From: Marinobacter flavimaris
GTDB lineage: Bacteria; Pseudomonadota; Gammaproteobacteria; Pseudomonadales; Oleiphilaceae
Direction: 5' to 3'
NCBI RefSeq assembly: GCF_002933295.1
Contig: NZ_PSSW01000004.1
Location: 1-64,000 of the forward strand
DNA length: 64,000 nt
Within the stretch, counting starts at the first letter, position 1; every line of letters begins with the position of its first letter. A model generated the notes under the pieces. It ran no database searches. It was not told the DNA's origin and saw only the letters and a list, made by a program, of their open reading frames with translations. This document shows, one piece after another, positions 1 to 9,230 of the stretch. The position numbers and the translations under genes are program-made.

Positions 1-122
1 AAAAACCGGAATCGGTTGACCCATCGTGACCGCTCAGAGTACAAAACTCACTCCAGCGTGATGGCCGTGTGCAAATCGGTCACGATCCCCGGAATGACCG
101 GTCACGTTCGCCGGAATACGCA
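1..122. mobile_element. End of an IS21-like insertion sequence (partial)
   Basis: Two 19-bp copies of a CGGTCACG-N-TC-N-CCGGAAT repeat lie at 77-95 and 99-117, with a 22-bp period. A related CCGGAAT stands near base 5. Several short repeats close to the terminus are typical of IS21-family ends, and the terminus read outward (TGCGTATTCCGGC) resembles ends I associate with that family. No transposase lies in the window, so the body would be to the left. The inner boundary is placed at about 122. Family assignment is from pattern memory and is unverified. Confidence 0.5.
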
Positions 123-995
123 CCTGGCACCGTTGAGTACGATAATCCCCGCAATGCTGCCGATGATCAGGTCCGGGTAATTGGAGCCAGTCCACGCGAC
201 CAGGGCGCCAGCGGTAATGACCCCCAGATTGATGACCACATCGTTGGCTGAGAATATCCAGCTCGCCTTCATGTGGGCACCGCCCTCCCGATGTTTGGAT
301 ATCAGCAGCAGACAGGTGGTATTGGCGATCAATGCGATGAACGCAATCCCCATCATTACCAGCGACTCAGGCTCACTGCCGAAGACAAAGCGCCTCACCA
401 CCTCTGCAAGTACGCCCACAGCCAGTATCAGTTGGAGTACGCCCGCAAGATGCGCCGCACGCACCTGCATTTTCACGCTGTGCCCAACCGCATACAGGGC
501 GAGCCCATACACGGCCGCGTCGGCAAAATTGTCCAGGGATTCTGCAATCAAACCGGTGGAGTGCGCGATCAGGCCGGCCGTCATTTCCACCACAAACAGG
601 ACGGCATTGATACCGAGCAACCAACGCAGGGTGCCGGACTCCTGCTCGGCCGAGATAGCCGTACCCCCGAGCGCCTTGATTGACTCAGGGTCGGCAGCGG
701 CCGTTTCCTGAAGCGAAGCTCCCAGCCCGAGGGTTGCCAGCTTCGCGGTGATAGGCTCAGCCTCGCCATCGTGCACAACCTTCAACCGCCGATCAGACAG
801 GTCGAAGGACAGCCCGCGAATGTCTTCAAAACCGTTCAGGGCCAGTCGAATCATCCGTTCCTCCGAAGGACAATCCATCTTCGGTACGGTATACACACTG
901 ATCCAGTTGCCGGACGCTTCAGAGGCCCCCGACCCGGCATTACCCTCGGCGGGTGTTGCTTCGCAGCCACAGGCGTCTTCACAGGGTTTACTCAT
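102..995 (-). CDS. Cation diffusion facilitator (Cd/Zn/Co exporter) with N-terminal metal-binding region
   Basis: Inner-membrane CDF transporter expected to export divalent metal by proton antiport. The start at 995 is chosen because GGAG lies about 10 bases upstream; an upstream in-frame ATG at 1040 falls inside the promoter. The 297-residue protein begins with a Cys-rich segment (CEDACGCE), then an HMA-like domain with the pattern MDCPSEE, then about six hydrophobic segments. The motif SLDNFADA is the usual CDF metal-site region. The last six codons and the stop (102-122) lie in the IS21-like end, so the natural C-terminus is replaced and probably shortened slightly. It diverges from the CadR-like gene across a MerR-type operator. 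Cadmium or zinc as substrate is inferred from that regulator. Confidence 0.85.
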   Translation of the reverse strand: MSKPCEDACGCEATPAEGNAGSGASEASGNWISVYTVPKMDCPSEERMIRLALNGFEDIRGLSFDLSDRRLKVVHDGEAEPITAKLATLGLGASLQETAAADPESIKALGGTAISAEQESGTLRWLLGINAVLFVVEMTAGLIAHSTGLIAESLDNFADAAVYGLALYAVGHSVKMQVRAAHLAGVLQLILAVGVLAEVVRRFVFGSEPESLVMMGIAFIALIANTTCLLLISKHREGGAHMKASWIFSANDVVINLGVITAGALVAWTGSNYPDLIIGSIAGIIVLNGARCVFRRT

Positions 996-1027
996 GATAC
1001 GGCTCCACTTGAGTATTGTCGGATTAT

Positions 1028-1060
1028 GATTTAAAACCATATAGCCACTATAAGGTCAAT
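1028..1060 (-). promoter_or_regulatory. MerR-type promoter/operator of the CDF exporter gene
   Basis: Read on the minus strand, a -35 box TTGACC (1059-1054) and a -10-like TTAAAT (1034-1029) are separated by 19 bp. The spacer is a dyad of the form ACC-TATAG-TGG-CTATA-GGT (1036-1056). An over-long 19-bp spacer filled by a dyad is the hallmark of promoters activated by MerR-family regulators. It sits between the exporter and the CadR-like gene and probably controls both. Confidence 0.8.
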
Positions 1061-1092
1061 AAAGCAGATACCATCTGTTGAGGAGAAACCCG

Positions 1093-1494
1093 ATGCGCAT
1101 TGGTCAGTTGGCACGGTCCGTAGGGGTCGACACCCAGACCATCCGTTTCTATGAGCGAGAGGGCTTGTTACCGCCGCCGGATCGTCAGGACAACGGCTAC
1201 CGTATTTACACTGAACGGCATGTTGAGCGACTGGCCTTCATCCGGCGCTGCAGAATACTCGAGCTGTCACTCGCTGAAATTCACGAGTTACAGCGTTATC
1301 AGGGCGCGCCCCATCAGCCTTGCAGGGCCATCAACACCTTGCTTGATGATCACATCGCTCAAGTACGGTCTCAGATAACCGATCTGCAGGTACTGGAGAA
1401 ACAACTTGTGTCGCTGCGAGCGAGTTGTAACGATGATCGGGAAATTGAGGCCTGCGGGGTTCTCGAAGGGCTCAGCGAAGGAAGCATGCAGTAG
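1093..1494 (+). CDS. cadR: Cd(II)/Pb(II)-responsive MerR-family regulator, CadR/PbrR-like
   Basis: MerR-family transcription activator of 133 residues. The start at 1093 follows a strong GAGGAG sequence (1080-1085); the ATG-like codon at 1078 would place translation inside that site. Residues 1-70 form the winged helix-turn-helix (IGQLARSVGV, TIRFYEREGL). A long dimerisation helix follows. Cysteines at 77, 112 and 121 correspond closely to the Cd-binding triad Cys77/112/119 known from CadR. The gene diverges from the CDF exporter, the usual CadR target arrangement. Confidence 0.85.
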   Translation: MRIGQLARSVGVDTQTIRFYEREGLLPPPDRQDNGYRIYTERHVERLAFIRRCRILELSLAEIHELQRYQGAPHQPCRAINTLLDDHIAQVRSQITDLQVLEKQLVSLRASCNDDREIEACGVLEGLSEGSMQ

Positions 1495-1540
1495 TAGCTT
1501 GAAGCATTACGCACCTGCCTTTTCAATTGCGTAAATCCAG

Positions 1541-2116
1541 TCAGTCCGGAACCCCTTCAATGGTGCGGGTCATCAAATCCACCATGGCCGGGCTGTCCCA
1601 TTCCGCGGCACCGACCAGACGGCCAATTTCGCGACCGTCGTGATCAATCAGCAGCGTTGTAGGAACACCTTCTATGCCCAGTGTTGAGGTCGCCAGTGTC
1701 GACGGATCAATATACTGGCGTAGATGTTGGATGCCGGTTTTCCGGTAGAATTTTTCAACAACGCTGATGCCTGAGTGGTCAACGGACAGCGCGACCACTT
1801 CAAATTGCTCGCCGCCCAGTTGAGCCTGAAGTGAGTCCAGCGTCGGCATTTCCTCACGGCAAGGCAGGCACCAGGTCGCCCAGATATTGAGCAATATCGC
1901 CTTACCCTTAAAGTCAGCCAGTGTCAGCGGCCTGCCGTCTTCGTCCTCAAAAGCCAGCTCGGGCAGAGTGCGAGGGGACTCCCAGATCAGGAACCCCTGG
2001 GGCCCCACGGACTTCGGAACTTTCCCTGCAGCCATAACTGGAGCGGCTATGGAAATAGCAAGCGCGAAAAGGACTACGGCGATTCCACGGGCGGCGGATA
2101 TGCGCTGGTGACTCAT
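1541..2116 (-). CDS. TlpA-like periplasmic thioredoxin-fold disulfide reductase
   Basis: 191 residues with an N-terminal signal peptide (hydrophobic stretch about 11-30, AAPVMAA cleavage region). A thioredoxin-like AhpC/TSA-Redoxin domain follows, with the active site WCLPC (Cys83, Cys86) in the context NIWATWC and a cis-proline segment GVPTTLLID. Such proteins keep periplasmic cysteines reduced for cytochrome c or copper-site assembly. It is the last gene of a minus-strand run starting at 4890, so it probably receives electrons from the DsbD encoded upstream. It resembles ScsD in that context. Confidence 0.85.
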   Translation of the reverse strand: MSHQRISAARGIAVVLFALAISIAAPVMAAGKVPKSVGPQGFLIWESPRTLPELAFEDEDGRPLTLADFKGKAILLNIWATWCLPCREEMPTLDSLQAQLGGEQFEVVALSVDHSGISVVEKFYRKTGIQHLRQYIDPSTLATSTLGIEGVPTTLLIDHDGREIGRLVGAAEWDSPAMVDLMTRTIEGVPD

Positions 2117-2172
2117 TAGACATTTCTCCTGATTAAAGTGGTCGGTTTGCTGCCCGCATGGCGCCCCACGCG

Positions 2173-2883
2173 TTACTCGCTCTGTAGCAACGCTTCAATG
2201 CGCCCATGCAGCCGGCCCCAGAACCCATCACCGGCTGCCGCGTTGGGGCCTTTGGCAATGGCCGTCAGGTAGGTCACCAGATGCTCAGGCTTGAATTTCA
2301 ATCCATGGAACCGGGCCCGCATCTGCCCTTCCGGGTCAATCACGTGGGTTACCACACCATGGACCTGTACCCCCTCGCCCGTATCCCTGAACTGAACGCC
2401 GTAGGCTTTGGCGAGCTCCGACGTCAACCCGGGCGGTTCACCTTCGCCCCGGTACAGAAAGTGCCAATTATCGGGGTTCAGGTCGAAATTGTCGCCATAC
2501 GCGCGCATGTTGTCCCGGGTCCCGGCAACATCTTCCCGGTCCGTGGCAATGGTGATGAACACCACCTCTTCACTCAGCCCTTCTTCTTCAACCCCGGTTT
2601 GCAACTGCCGTATCAGGTTCATATGAAAAGGGCAGGCCTCGGTACAGCGCGTGTAGAGAAAATTGAGCACAACGGTTTTGCCGTTTAAGTCGGCAAGGGA
2701 AAGGGTATTGCCATCAACGCCTGTAAGATCAAATTCAGGGGCCGGCTGATCCACAAACTGGGCATACCGCTCTTTCTCGTTCAACGAGGCCTCAACATCC
2801 TCCATGGAATGGGCCATGGCATTGGTGCTACCCAGGGCAACCATGGCAATCAGCAATACTCTGAATACACTGTTCACAGTCAT
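2173..2883 (-). CDS. SCO1/SenC/PrrC family copper-binding protein
   Basis: 236 residues with a signal peptide (about 1-24, ending NAMAHS). The SCO thioredoxin-fold domain carries the copper ligand pair CTEAC (Cys80, Cys84) and a C-terminal histidine region VHGVVTHVIDPEG (His175 or His180). SCO proteins deliver copper to cytochrome oxidase Cu-A or act as periplasmic thiol reductases. Here the gene lies between a DsbD N-terminal-like protein and a TlpA-like protein, away from any oxidase gene, so a role in periplasmic copper and thiol stress is more likely. That role is inferred from context. Confidence 0.85.
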   Translation of the reverse strand: MTVNSVFRVLLIAMVALGSTNAMAHSMEDVEASLNEKERYAQFVDQPAPEFDLTGVDGNTLSLADLNGKTVVLNFLYTRCTEACPFHMNLIRQLQTGVEEEGLSEEVVFITIATDREDVAGTRDNMRAYGDNFDLNPDNWHFLYRGEGEPPGLTSELAKAYGVQFRDTGEGVQVHGVVTHVIDPEGQMRARFHGLKFKPEHLVTYLTAIAKGPNAAAGDGFWGRLHGRIEALLQSE

Positions 2884-2919
2884 TCTCCATTTGAGTTGTT
2901 TTCCGAAGGGAGTCCCGGG

Positions 2920-3510
2920 TTATTGTGGCTTGGTCTCGTCCAGATTCAGCGCAACGGGCAGGTCAGCTGGTGCCAGGCAAATGCCCTCGTCACTGCAGGC
3001 CTGCACCCGCACTGTCATGTCAAGCTTGCCTGCCTCTTTCAGCGCGGCGGTCTGTTTTTCATCTGGCAGCAGCCGGATGCTTGCACCGTCGTCGTACACC
3101 TCCAGGGCGGTGTCACCCAGCACAATGTCACTGACCCGGCCGCGCGGGTAATCCGTCGGAATATCGAGCGACTGGCCGCCAGCCGAAGACTTGGCGACGG
3201 TGGGGATCAGAAACTCCATGGAGGCTGGATTCGCATTCACGTGCCAGCCCGGTTCAATGTCCAGTGTCAGAACGATTTCACCGGTCTCCCCTATCAGGGC
3301 TTTGCCGCCTTCCGCAAGCTTGAGGCGGACCTTATCGGAAGAATCTGCCAACCCCGTGCGGGCAACTGGCGCCTGGGGGTCGGAACTGGCTTGTTCAGAC
3401 TGGGCTGAGCCAGGAGCCTTTCCGGAATTGGTGCCGATCAACATGAACGCCGCGATCGCGATCAGAAAAACCGCTACGCCGGTCAGCAATACTTTGGTTC
3501 GGGTTGTCAT
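2920..3510 (-). CDS. Stand-alone DsbD alpha-like (N-terminal) thiol interchange domain, membrane anchored
   Basis: 196 residues: one transmembrane anchor at about 8-26, a Ser/Ala/Gln-rich linker, then an immunoglobulin-like domain. Its end (QACSDEGICLAPADLPV, Cys172 and Cys178) matches the redox-active Cys region of the DsbD alpha domain. In most bacteria this domain is fused in front of the DsbD membrane domain; here it is a separate gene directly downstream of the beta-gamma part (17-bp gap). It should shuttle electrons from DsbD to periplasmic partners such as the SCO and TlpA proteins next to it. Confidence 0.75.
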   Translation of the reverse strand: MTTRTKVLLTGVAVFLIAIAAFMLIGTNSGKAPGSAQSEQASSDPQAPVARTGLADSSDKVRLKLAEGGKALIGETGEIVLTLDIEPGWHVNANPASMEFLIPTVAKSSAGGQSLDIPTDYPRGRVSDIVLGDTALEVYDDGASIRLLPDEKQTAALKEAGKLDMTVRVQACSDEGICLAPADLPVALNLDETKPQ

Positions 3511-3526
3511 GGTTCATCTCCAGTAT

Positions 3527-4717
3527 CTAGCGTTGTGAATTCTCGGTACGGTTGATCGCCTCGACCAGGCTGTCGGTATCAAAGAGCCCCGTGAAACGGG
3601 CGACAGCGGTGCCGTCAGCGTCAAAAATCGCCGCAAAAGGCAAAGCTTGCCCTCCCGTTGCTGTTAACAATGCGTCTTTTTCGGGATCGCTTGCTGTCAC
3701 GTCCACCTGAATCGGCACCATGCCGGCTCGCTCCACGGCTTCGGCCACAGCGGGCTCTTTATACACGGTGCGCTCCAGGACTTTGCAGTTGATGCACCAG
3801 TCCGCAGTGAACTCCAGCAAATACGGTGTGCCACGGGCTTTTGTGTCCGCCAGGAGTTCTGCTGAGTAGGGTTGCCAGACAAGCTCGTCTTCGCCGCTGC
3901 CCAACGGAGATGCGAATACCACTGTCACCACCAAGGCAAGGCCTGTCGCCGTTGCAGTGATCACGCGCACGGCACCGTTCCCCTGAACGAAGCGGCGGAG
4001 ACCCCAGACCAGCACCAGCGCCAGCCAGGCCCACCACAGCCAGGGGTATACCGCTTTGGGCACCAGGCTCGCGCTGAAAAAGACGGCGGCGGCCAGCAAT
4101 ATCAGCGCGAGCACTTCACGAATGGCTACGGTCCAGGGGCCCGCCTTGGGCAAACGACTCAGCCACTCGGGCCTGAGCATCAGTACCGCATAGGGCAACG
4201 ACAGCCCCAGCCCGATACTGCCGAATATCCCCATGATGACCGGCGCCGGCTGGGTAACGGCAAAGGCCAGTACGCCCCCCAAGAAAGGGCCTGCGCAGGG
4301 CGCGGCCAGAATCGCACTCAACAGCCCGGATACATAGGCTTCAAAGTAACGCCGGCCATGCGCCGAGGCGGCGAATGTCGGGACGGGGATGGGCAGATCG
4401 AGCCAGGTAATCACCGCAAACCCGACCATTAACGCAACCAGGACGGCCACGAATAGCGTTGACTGGAACAACGTGCCCCAGTTCCACTGCAGCAGTGCGG
4501 TCAGGCCGCCCAGCGTCAGGAAAAAGGTGAGTGTTCCGGCCGTGAATGCCAACGCGGCCAGCACCCGATGGGACCTCTGGCCGCCCGCCTCCCGCAGGAT
4601 GGTCCGGACCTTGATGGGGATCGCGGGCAGCACGCAGGGCGTCAGGTTCAGCAGTAGACCTGCCATAACCGCCATCATGATCTGGCCGGCAATGAGTAAT
4701 GAGGGCAGCTGATCCAT
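3527..4717 (-). CDS. DsbD-like transmembrane electron transporter (beta and gamma domains)
   Basis: 396 residues. About eight hydrophobic segments carry the paired membrane cysteines in LTPCVLP (Cys28) and AAPCAGP (Cys141), the CcdA/DsbD beta signature. A C-terminal thioredoxin domain has the active site CINC (Cys308, Cys311) after FTADW. It would move electrons from cytoplasmic thioredoxin to the periplasm. There is no alpha domain at the N-terminus; that part is the separate gene at 2920-3510. The ATG overlaps the stop codon of the upstream remnant in a TAATG junction, indicating translational coupling. Confidence 0.88.
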   Translation of the reverse strand: MDQLPSLLIAGQIMMAVMAGLLLNLTPCVLPAIPIKVRTILREAGGQRSHRVLAALAFTAGTLTFFLTLGGLTALLQWNWGTLFQSTLFVAVLVALMVGFAVITWLDLPIPVPTFAASAHGRRYFEAYVSGLLSAILAAPCAGPFLGGVLAFAVTQPAPVIMGIFGSIGLGLSLPYAVLMLRPEWLSRLPKAGPWTVAIREVLALILLAAAVFFSASLVPKAVYPWLWWAWLALVLVWGLRRFVQGNGAVRVITATATGLALVVTVVFASPLGSGEDELVWQPYSAELLADTKARGTPYLLEFTADWCINCKVLERTVYKEPAVAEAVERAGMVPIQVDVTASDPEKDALLTATGGQALPFAAIFDADGTAVARFTGLFDTDSLVEAINRTENSQR

Positions 4718-4890
4718 TACTCAGTGACTCCCAGCATCCTGCCGAGCGCTTCCTGGCTGGGCACACCAGTCTGGCCCCGCCATTGTCCGCTCGAATCCTT
4801 GTACAGCAGCCCTGGCGTCCCGCTGAAACCCGAAAGCTTATGGCAGAGCACGGTCATGCCGCGCACCAGGTATTCCAGATAGAATGACAT
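4717..4890 (-). pseudogene. C-terminal remnant of a DsbG/DsbC-like thiol:disulfide interchange protein
   Basis: A 57-codon open stretch begins MSFYLEYLVRGM and ends with GTPGLLYKD...GVPSQEALGRMLG, which reads like the C-terminal end of DsbG-type isomerases (Thr-Pro cis-proline loop, then the terminal helix). The catalytic CxxC part is missing, and in-frame stops lie just upstream (near 4920). Its TAA shares a base with the DsbD ATG, so the original operon probably had an intact dsbG-like first gene. The family match is by eye only. Confidence 0.5.
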
Positions 4891-5019
4891 CACAGATACG
4901 TTCCCGTTTTCATGTATTCATCAGTCGATAAAATCACCAGCAAAGCTGCCTACGTGGTGGTCTACCGCGCAAGGCCAAACGACAGGCACTCGAAGCGAAA
5001 GCCTCTGGTAATCAAAGGT

Positions 5020-5349
5020 TCAGGACACTGTTGAATACTTGGGAGGAAAAGGGTCTGGGCCAGAAAGTACACGGCCGGAATGAGAATAATAGCCTTTCGG
5101 GCAGGGGGAAGATAACAGCACTACCGAGTCTCTAATTGCAGATTTCCCGACATGGGACGTTGAACACGGGCTACTGCAGCTGCCCTCGGCATTGAGCCCG
5201 GCGCAGTCATGCATCACCTGGGTGTCTGGCAACATGACACAAGCCTCGGCCATGGGTTCCGCCTCAAAAGAGGTCGCGGCAACTCCCTGTGCAACGGGGA
5301 GAAGAGCCACGAGCAGTAGTACTGCCAGTCCCATAAGCCGTGTGGTCAT
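5020..5349 (-). CDS. Small secreted Cys/His-containing protein, metal-resistance associated
   Basis: 109 residues. A signal peptide (about 1-25, ending VAA) is followed by a short region with cysteines in EACVMLPD, HDCAG and SCSSPCSTSH, then a tail ending SGPDPFPPKYSTVS. I do not recognise a named domain. Its layout (signal peptide, Met/Cys/His patches, DPF plus prolines near the C-terminus) recalls the small protein at 14311-14694 and the short secreted proteins often found beside copper or mercury genes. It lies between the thiol-redox operon and merR. Function is unknown. Confidence 0.55.
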   Translation of the reverse strand: MTTRLMGLAVLLLVALLPVAQGVAATSFEAEPMAEACVMLPDTQVMHDCAGLNAEGSCSSPCSTSHVGKSAIRDSVVLLSSPCPKGYYSHSGRVLSGPDPFPPKYSTVS

Positions 5350-5531
5350 CGCACTGATATCCTGATTACAGAACAGCTAAAACATCTTCCGCGTGGGAAG
5401 ATAATCGTCCACTTTAACCTACATTGACGGAGGTGCAAACAGACACGCTCCATCACCGTATCCGCCAATGCGGCTACCAGAGTAAGATGTTGGCGGCGCA
5501 CATAAGTTCCTCAGAAGCTTGGGTGTGGGGA

Positions 5532-6023
5532 CTATCCGGGGATAAAACATCCGCTCTCCCTCGAGTCCTCAGTCGAGTGAAAATCATGTTCTTTCACGTT
5601 GATCGTTTCCCCCATTGCCCCCTCATGCAATGATGCAATCAATGGGCACGTAATATTGTCCGGATGGGCATGGCACTGCTCAACCATCTCGCCCAGTACC
5701 TTCTCGATTCTCCCCAGTTGGTCGATTTTCTCACGCACGTCCCGCAACTTGTGCTCGGCCAGAGCGCTGGCCTCCTGGCAGTGAGCGCCATCTTCAAGTT
5801 GTAGCAGGTCACTGATTTCGACAAGACTGAAGCCCAGCTGCTGAGCCGTTTTCACGAACATTAACCGCTCGATATCAGCTGGACCATAGCGCCTAATACC
5901 ACCTGGAGGACGTTCCGGCTCCGGTACTAGACGTCGCCGCTGGTAATAGCGGATTGTCTCGACATGGACGTTGGCAGCCTTCGCCAGGCCACCGATGGTC
6001 AATGAATTCGCTTTATCCGGCAT
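5532..6023 (-). CDS. merR: Mercuric resistance regulator MerR
   Basis: 163 residues. The N-terminal winged helix ([21 protein letters not shown]) and dimer helix are followed by the Hg(II) ligands Cys82, Cys117 and Cys126, exactly the MerR triad, in the contexts AHCQE, EQCHAH and ITCPLIASL. Usual MerR length is about 144, so the segment after residue 136 ([20 protein letters not shown]) is an extra tail of about 25 residues with no homology that I recognise. It is divergent from merT across the mer operator and represses/activates merTPA while repressing itself. Confidence 0.93.
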   Translation of the reverse strand: MPDKANSLTIGGLAKAANVHVETIRYYQRRRLVPEPERPPGGIRRYGPADIERLMFVKTAQQLGFSLVEISDLLQLEDGAHCQEASALAEHKLRDVREKIDQLGRIEKVLGEMVEQCHAHPDNITCPLIASLHEGAMGETINVKEHDFHSTEDSRESGCFIPG

Positions 6024-6028
6024 ACCCC

Positions 6029-6059
6029 TTGACTCCGTAGCTGACTACGGAAGTAATCT
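6029..6059 (+). promoter_or_regulatory. mer operator/promoter (merTPA promoter, MerR binding site)
   Basis: The -35 box TTGACT (6029-6034) and -10 box TAATCT (6054-6059) are separated by 19 bp. The spacer holds the dyad CCGTAG-CTGA-CTACGG (6035-6050). This is almost identical to the classical mer operator of Tn501/Tn21. MerR bound to Hg(II) underwinds this spacer. The merR start codon (6023-6021) lies just beyond it on the other strand. Confidence 0.93.
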
Positions 6060-6096
6060 TATCTCATCGAATGAAACCATGAAAGGTGTCGGCGTT

Positions 6097-6447
6097 ATGT
6101 CGAATTCCAAATCGGGGCGTGTCCCCTTGGCTGCGGGAGGTATTGCGGGCCTTTTGGCTTCGGCCTGCTGCCTCGGACCGCTGGTACTTGTCGCGCTGGG
6201 TGTCTCCGGTGCCTGGATGGGCAACCTCACGGCTCTTGAACCTTACCGCCCGATTTTCATCGGCGTTGCATTGGTGGCCATGTTCTTCGCCTGGCGTCGA
6301 ATCTTCCGGCCAGTGGAACAGTGTCAAACCGGTGAAGTGTGTGCCGTACCACGGGTGCGAACGGCTTATAAGGTGATCTTTTGGGCAGTAACGGCACTGA
6401 TACTGGTCGCCCTGTTGTTTCCCTATGCTCTTCCTCTGTTTTATTGA
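6097..6447 (+). CDS. merT: Mercuric ion transport protein MerT
   Basis: Inner-membrane Hg(II) importer of 116 residues, the usual MerT length, which is why the start is put at 6097 and not at the upstream in-frame ATGs (5971, 6079). Three transmembrane segments are visible. Cys24-Cys25 lie in the first helix (ASACCLGP) and Cys76/Cys82 in the cytoplasmic loop (EQCQTGEVC); these are the four conserved cysteines. AAAGG lies about 11 bases upstream. First gene of merTPA; merP starts 14 bp downstream. Confidence 0.93.
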   Translation: MSNSKSGRVPLAAGGIAGLLASACCLGPLVLVALGVSGAWMGNLTALEPYRPIFIGVALVAMFFAWRRIFRPVEQCQTGEVCAVPRVRTAYKVIFWAVTALILVALLFPYALPLFY

Positions 6448-6461
6448 AAGGAGATTGTCCC

Positions 6462-6758
6462 ATGAAAATGCGCTTTGCCATGACGTTGCTTTTCGCCCTG
6501 CTCAGCATGCCCTCTTGGGCCGCCATGCAGACAGTGACGCTTTCGGTTCCGGGGATGACCTGTTCCGCATGCCCCATTACCATCAAGCTGGCCTTGAACA
6601 AGGTGGACGGTGTTTCACAAGTCGACGTGAGCTATCCGGATCGAGAAGCCATGATTACCTTTGACGACACACGAACATCGGTGGAAGCCTTAACCCAGGC
6701 AACGGGCGATGTCGGCTATCCCTCCACCCTGAAATCCCTGGAAACGGACAGTAAGTGA
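6462..6758 (+). CDS. merP: Periplasmic mercury-binding protein MerP
   Basis: 98 residues: a signal peptide (about 1-21, PSWAAM) and one HMA domain with the metal-binding motif GMTCSAC (Cys34, Cys37). It hands Hg(II) from the periplasm to MerT. The start at 6462 follows GAAAGGAG by 7-8 bases. It lies between merT and merA on the plus strand. Confidence 0.93.
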   Translation: MKMRFAMTLLFALLSMPSWAAMQTVTLSVPGMTCSACPITIKLALNKVDGVSQVDVSYPDREAMITFDDTRTSVEALTQATGDVGYPSTLKSLETDSK

Positions 6759-6829
6759 GTTGTGATAAAGGACTCCAGGCGCCCTCTGTTACACGCGACT
6801 CGGCGCCTGCCGTGACAATGCCCCAGTAA

Positions 6830-8251
<1,422 letters not shown>

Positions 8252-8284
8252 GTATTTGCCAAGGCGCCTTCAACCCAACCTCTA

Positions 8285-9034
8285 TCATGCAAGTTCGGAC
8301 GCTTTCTGGTGCCTTAGGCGAGCCATGAGCAGCTTGGCAACAATCGGTAACAGGGTAATGCCACTGACCAGGATCAGAAGCCCGGTCACCACCCCGGACT
8401 CAGATGCCATGAGCAAGCCACCAAACGCTGTGATCAAATACGCTGTCGGAATAACACCGGCCAGAGTTGCGACCACGAATCGCCAGAACGCGATCGGTGT
8501 CAGGCCGGCTGCATAGCTGACGGCATCGAAGGAGATAAAGGGCACCAATCGCGACGCAAAAATGACAAGCATCAACCCGCCCTGGGAGCGGTCCTTGCCC
8601 AGCCAATTCAATACCGGACGTACCCGCCTCCAGCGATGGATAACGTCGTACCCCAAGGATCGAGCAATGGCGAAAGCGATCAGTGCGCCGGCCTCAGCAC
8701 CGATAACTACGATGACTGTTCCCCATAGCGATCCATAGGCCGCACCGGCAACCATGGCGATCGGGGCGCTGGGGATCGGGCTCAGGACAATGGCCGTGAT
8801 CATCAGGCCAATGATACCCACCGGCCCCCAATACCCCAGTTGGTCAATCCATTCCGACAAGGCCGCCTTGTTGGTCACGGTGGTCAATGCTCCGGTCTCC
8901 AGCATGACCCAATAGATCGCAGCCAGTGCAACCAGCAAGAGCAGAACCCCGACTACTTTTGCTTTTGCGTTCGGTCTAACTCCCATGCCTGCCATGGGTA
9001 CCCGATGAAATTCATGGTTCAGGGTGGTAGTCAT
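8285..9034 (-). CDS. TVP38/TMEM64 family (DedA-like) membrane protein
   Basis: 249 residues from the ATG at 9034, chosen for the AGAGGAG sequence directly upstream; the longer frame to 9118 would run far into the small upstream gene. Five to six hydrophobic segments surround the family's conserved central region (PSAPIAMVAGAAYGSLWGT, then FISFDAVSYAAGLT). The molecular role of TVP38 proteins is poorly defined; DedA relatives scramble or flip lipids. The 5' end overlaps the preceding 61-residue gene by 23 bp, so it is likely part of the cueR-copA transcript. Confidence 0.8.
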   Translation of the reverse strand: MTTTLNHEFHRVPMAGMGVRPNAKAKVVGVLLLLVALAAIYWVMLETGALTTVTNKAALSEWIDQLGYWGPVGIIGLMITAIVLSPIPSAPIAMVAGAAYGSLWGTVIVVIGAEAGALIAFAIARSLGYDVIHRWRRVRPVLNWLGKDRSQGGLMLVIFASRLVPFISFDAVSYAAGLTPIAFWRFVVATLAGVIPTAYLITAFGGLLMASESGVVTGLLILVSGITLLPIVAKLLMARLRHQKASELA

Positions 9035-9197
9035 AGTCTCCTCTGGCGTTCTTACTCGCGCGTCCAGAATCGTCCCTGTTTTTCGAAAACAGGTACTTGC
9101 CGAGGGCTGCGACGCCAAGTACCAAGGCGACGATGAGCAAAAGGGATATCAACCCCCTTCCCGCCATTCCAAACATGCATGCCTCATTCGTCATCAT
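9012..9197 (-). CDS. Small single-pass membrane protein in the copA operon
   Basis: 61 residues: MMTNEACMFGMAGRG, a hydrophobic helix (about 16-35), then a charged tail (KNRDDSGRASKNARGDYDYHPEP). AGGAG lies 6-7 bases before the start at 9197. It is 33 bp downstream of copA and overlaps the TVP38 gene start, which supports translation. The Cys/Met-containing N-terminus could touch copper, but no known domain is recognised. Confidence 0.6.
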   Translation of the reverse strand: MMTNEACMFGMAGRGLISLLLIVALVLGVAALGKYLFSKNRDDSGRASKNARGDYDYHPEP

Positions 9198-9230
9198 GTC
9201 AATCTCCTGATTCTGTGTGTGCCAGGCCTC

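Noticed and set aside
4341..4766. Open frame of 141 codons inside the DsbD gene
   Set aside because: It lies on the same strand in another frame of a well-supported gene and encodes a low-complexity Arg/Pro/Gly-rich sequence typical of shadow frames in GC-rich DNA.
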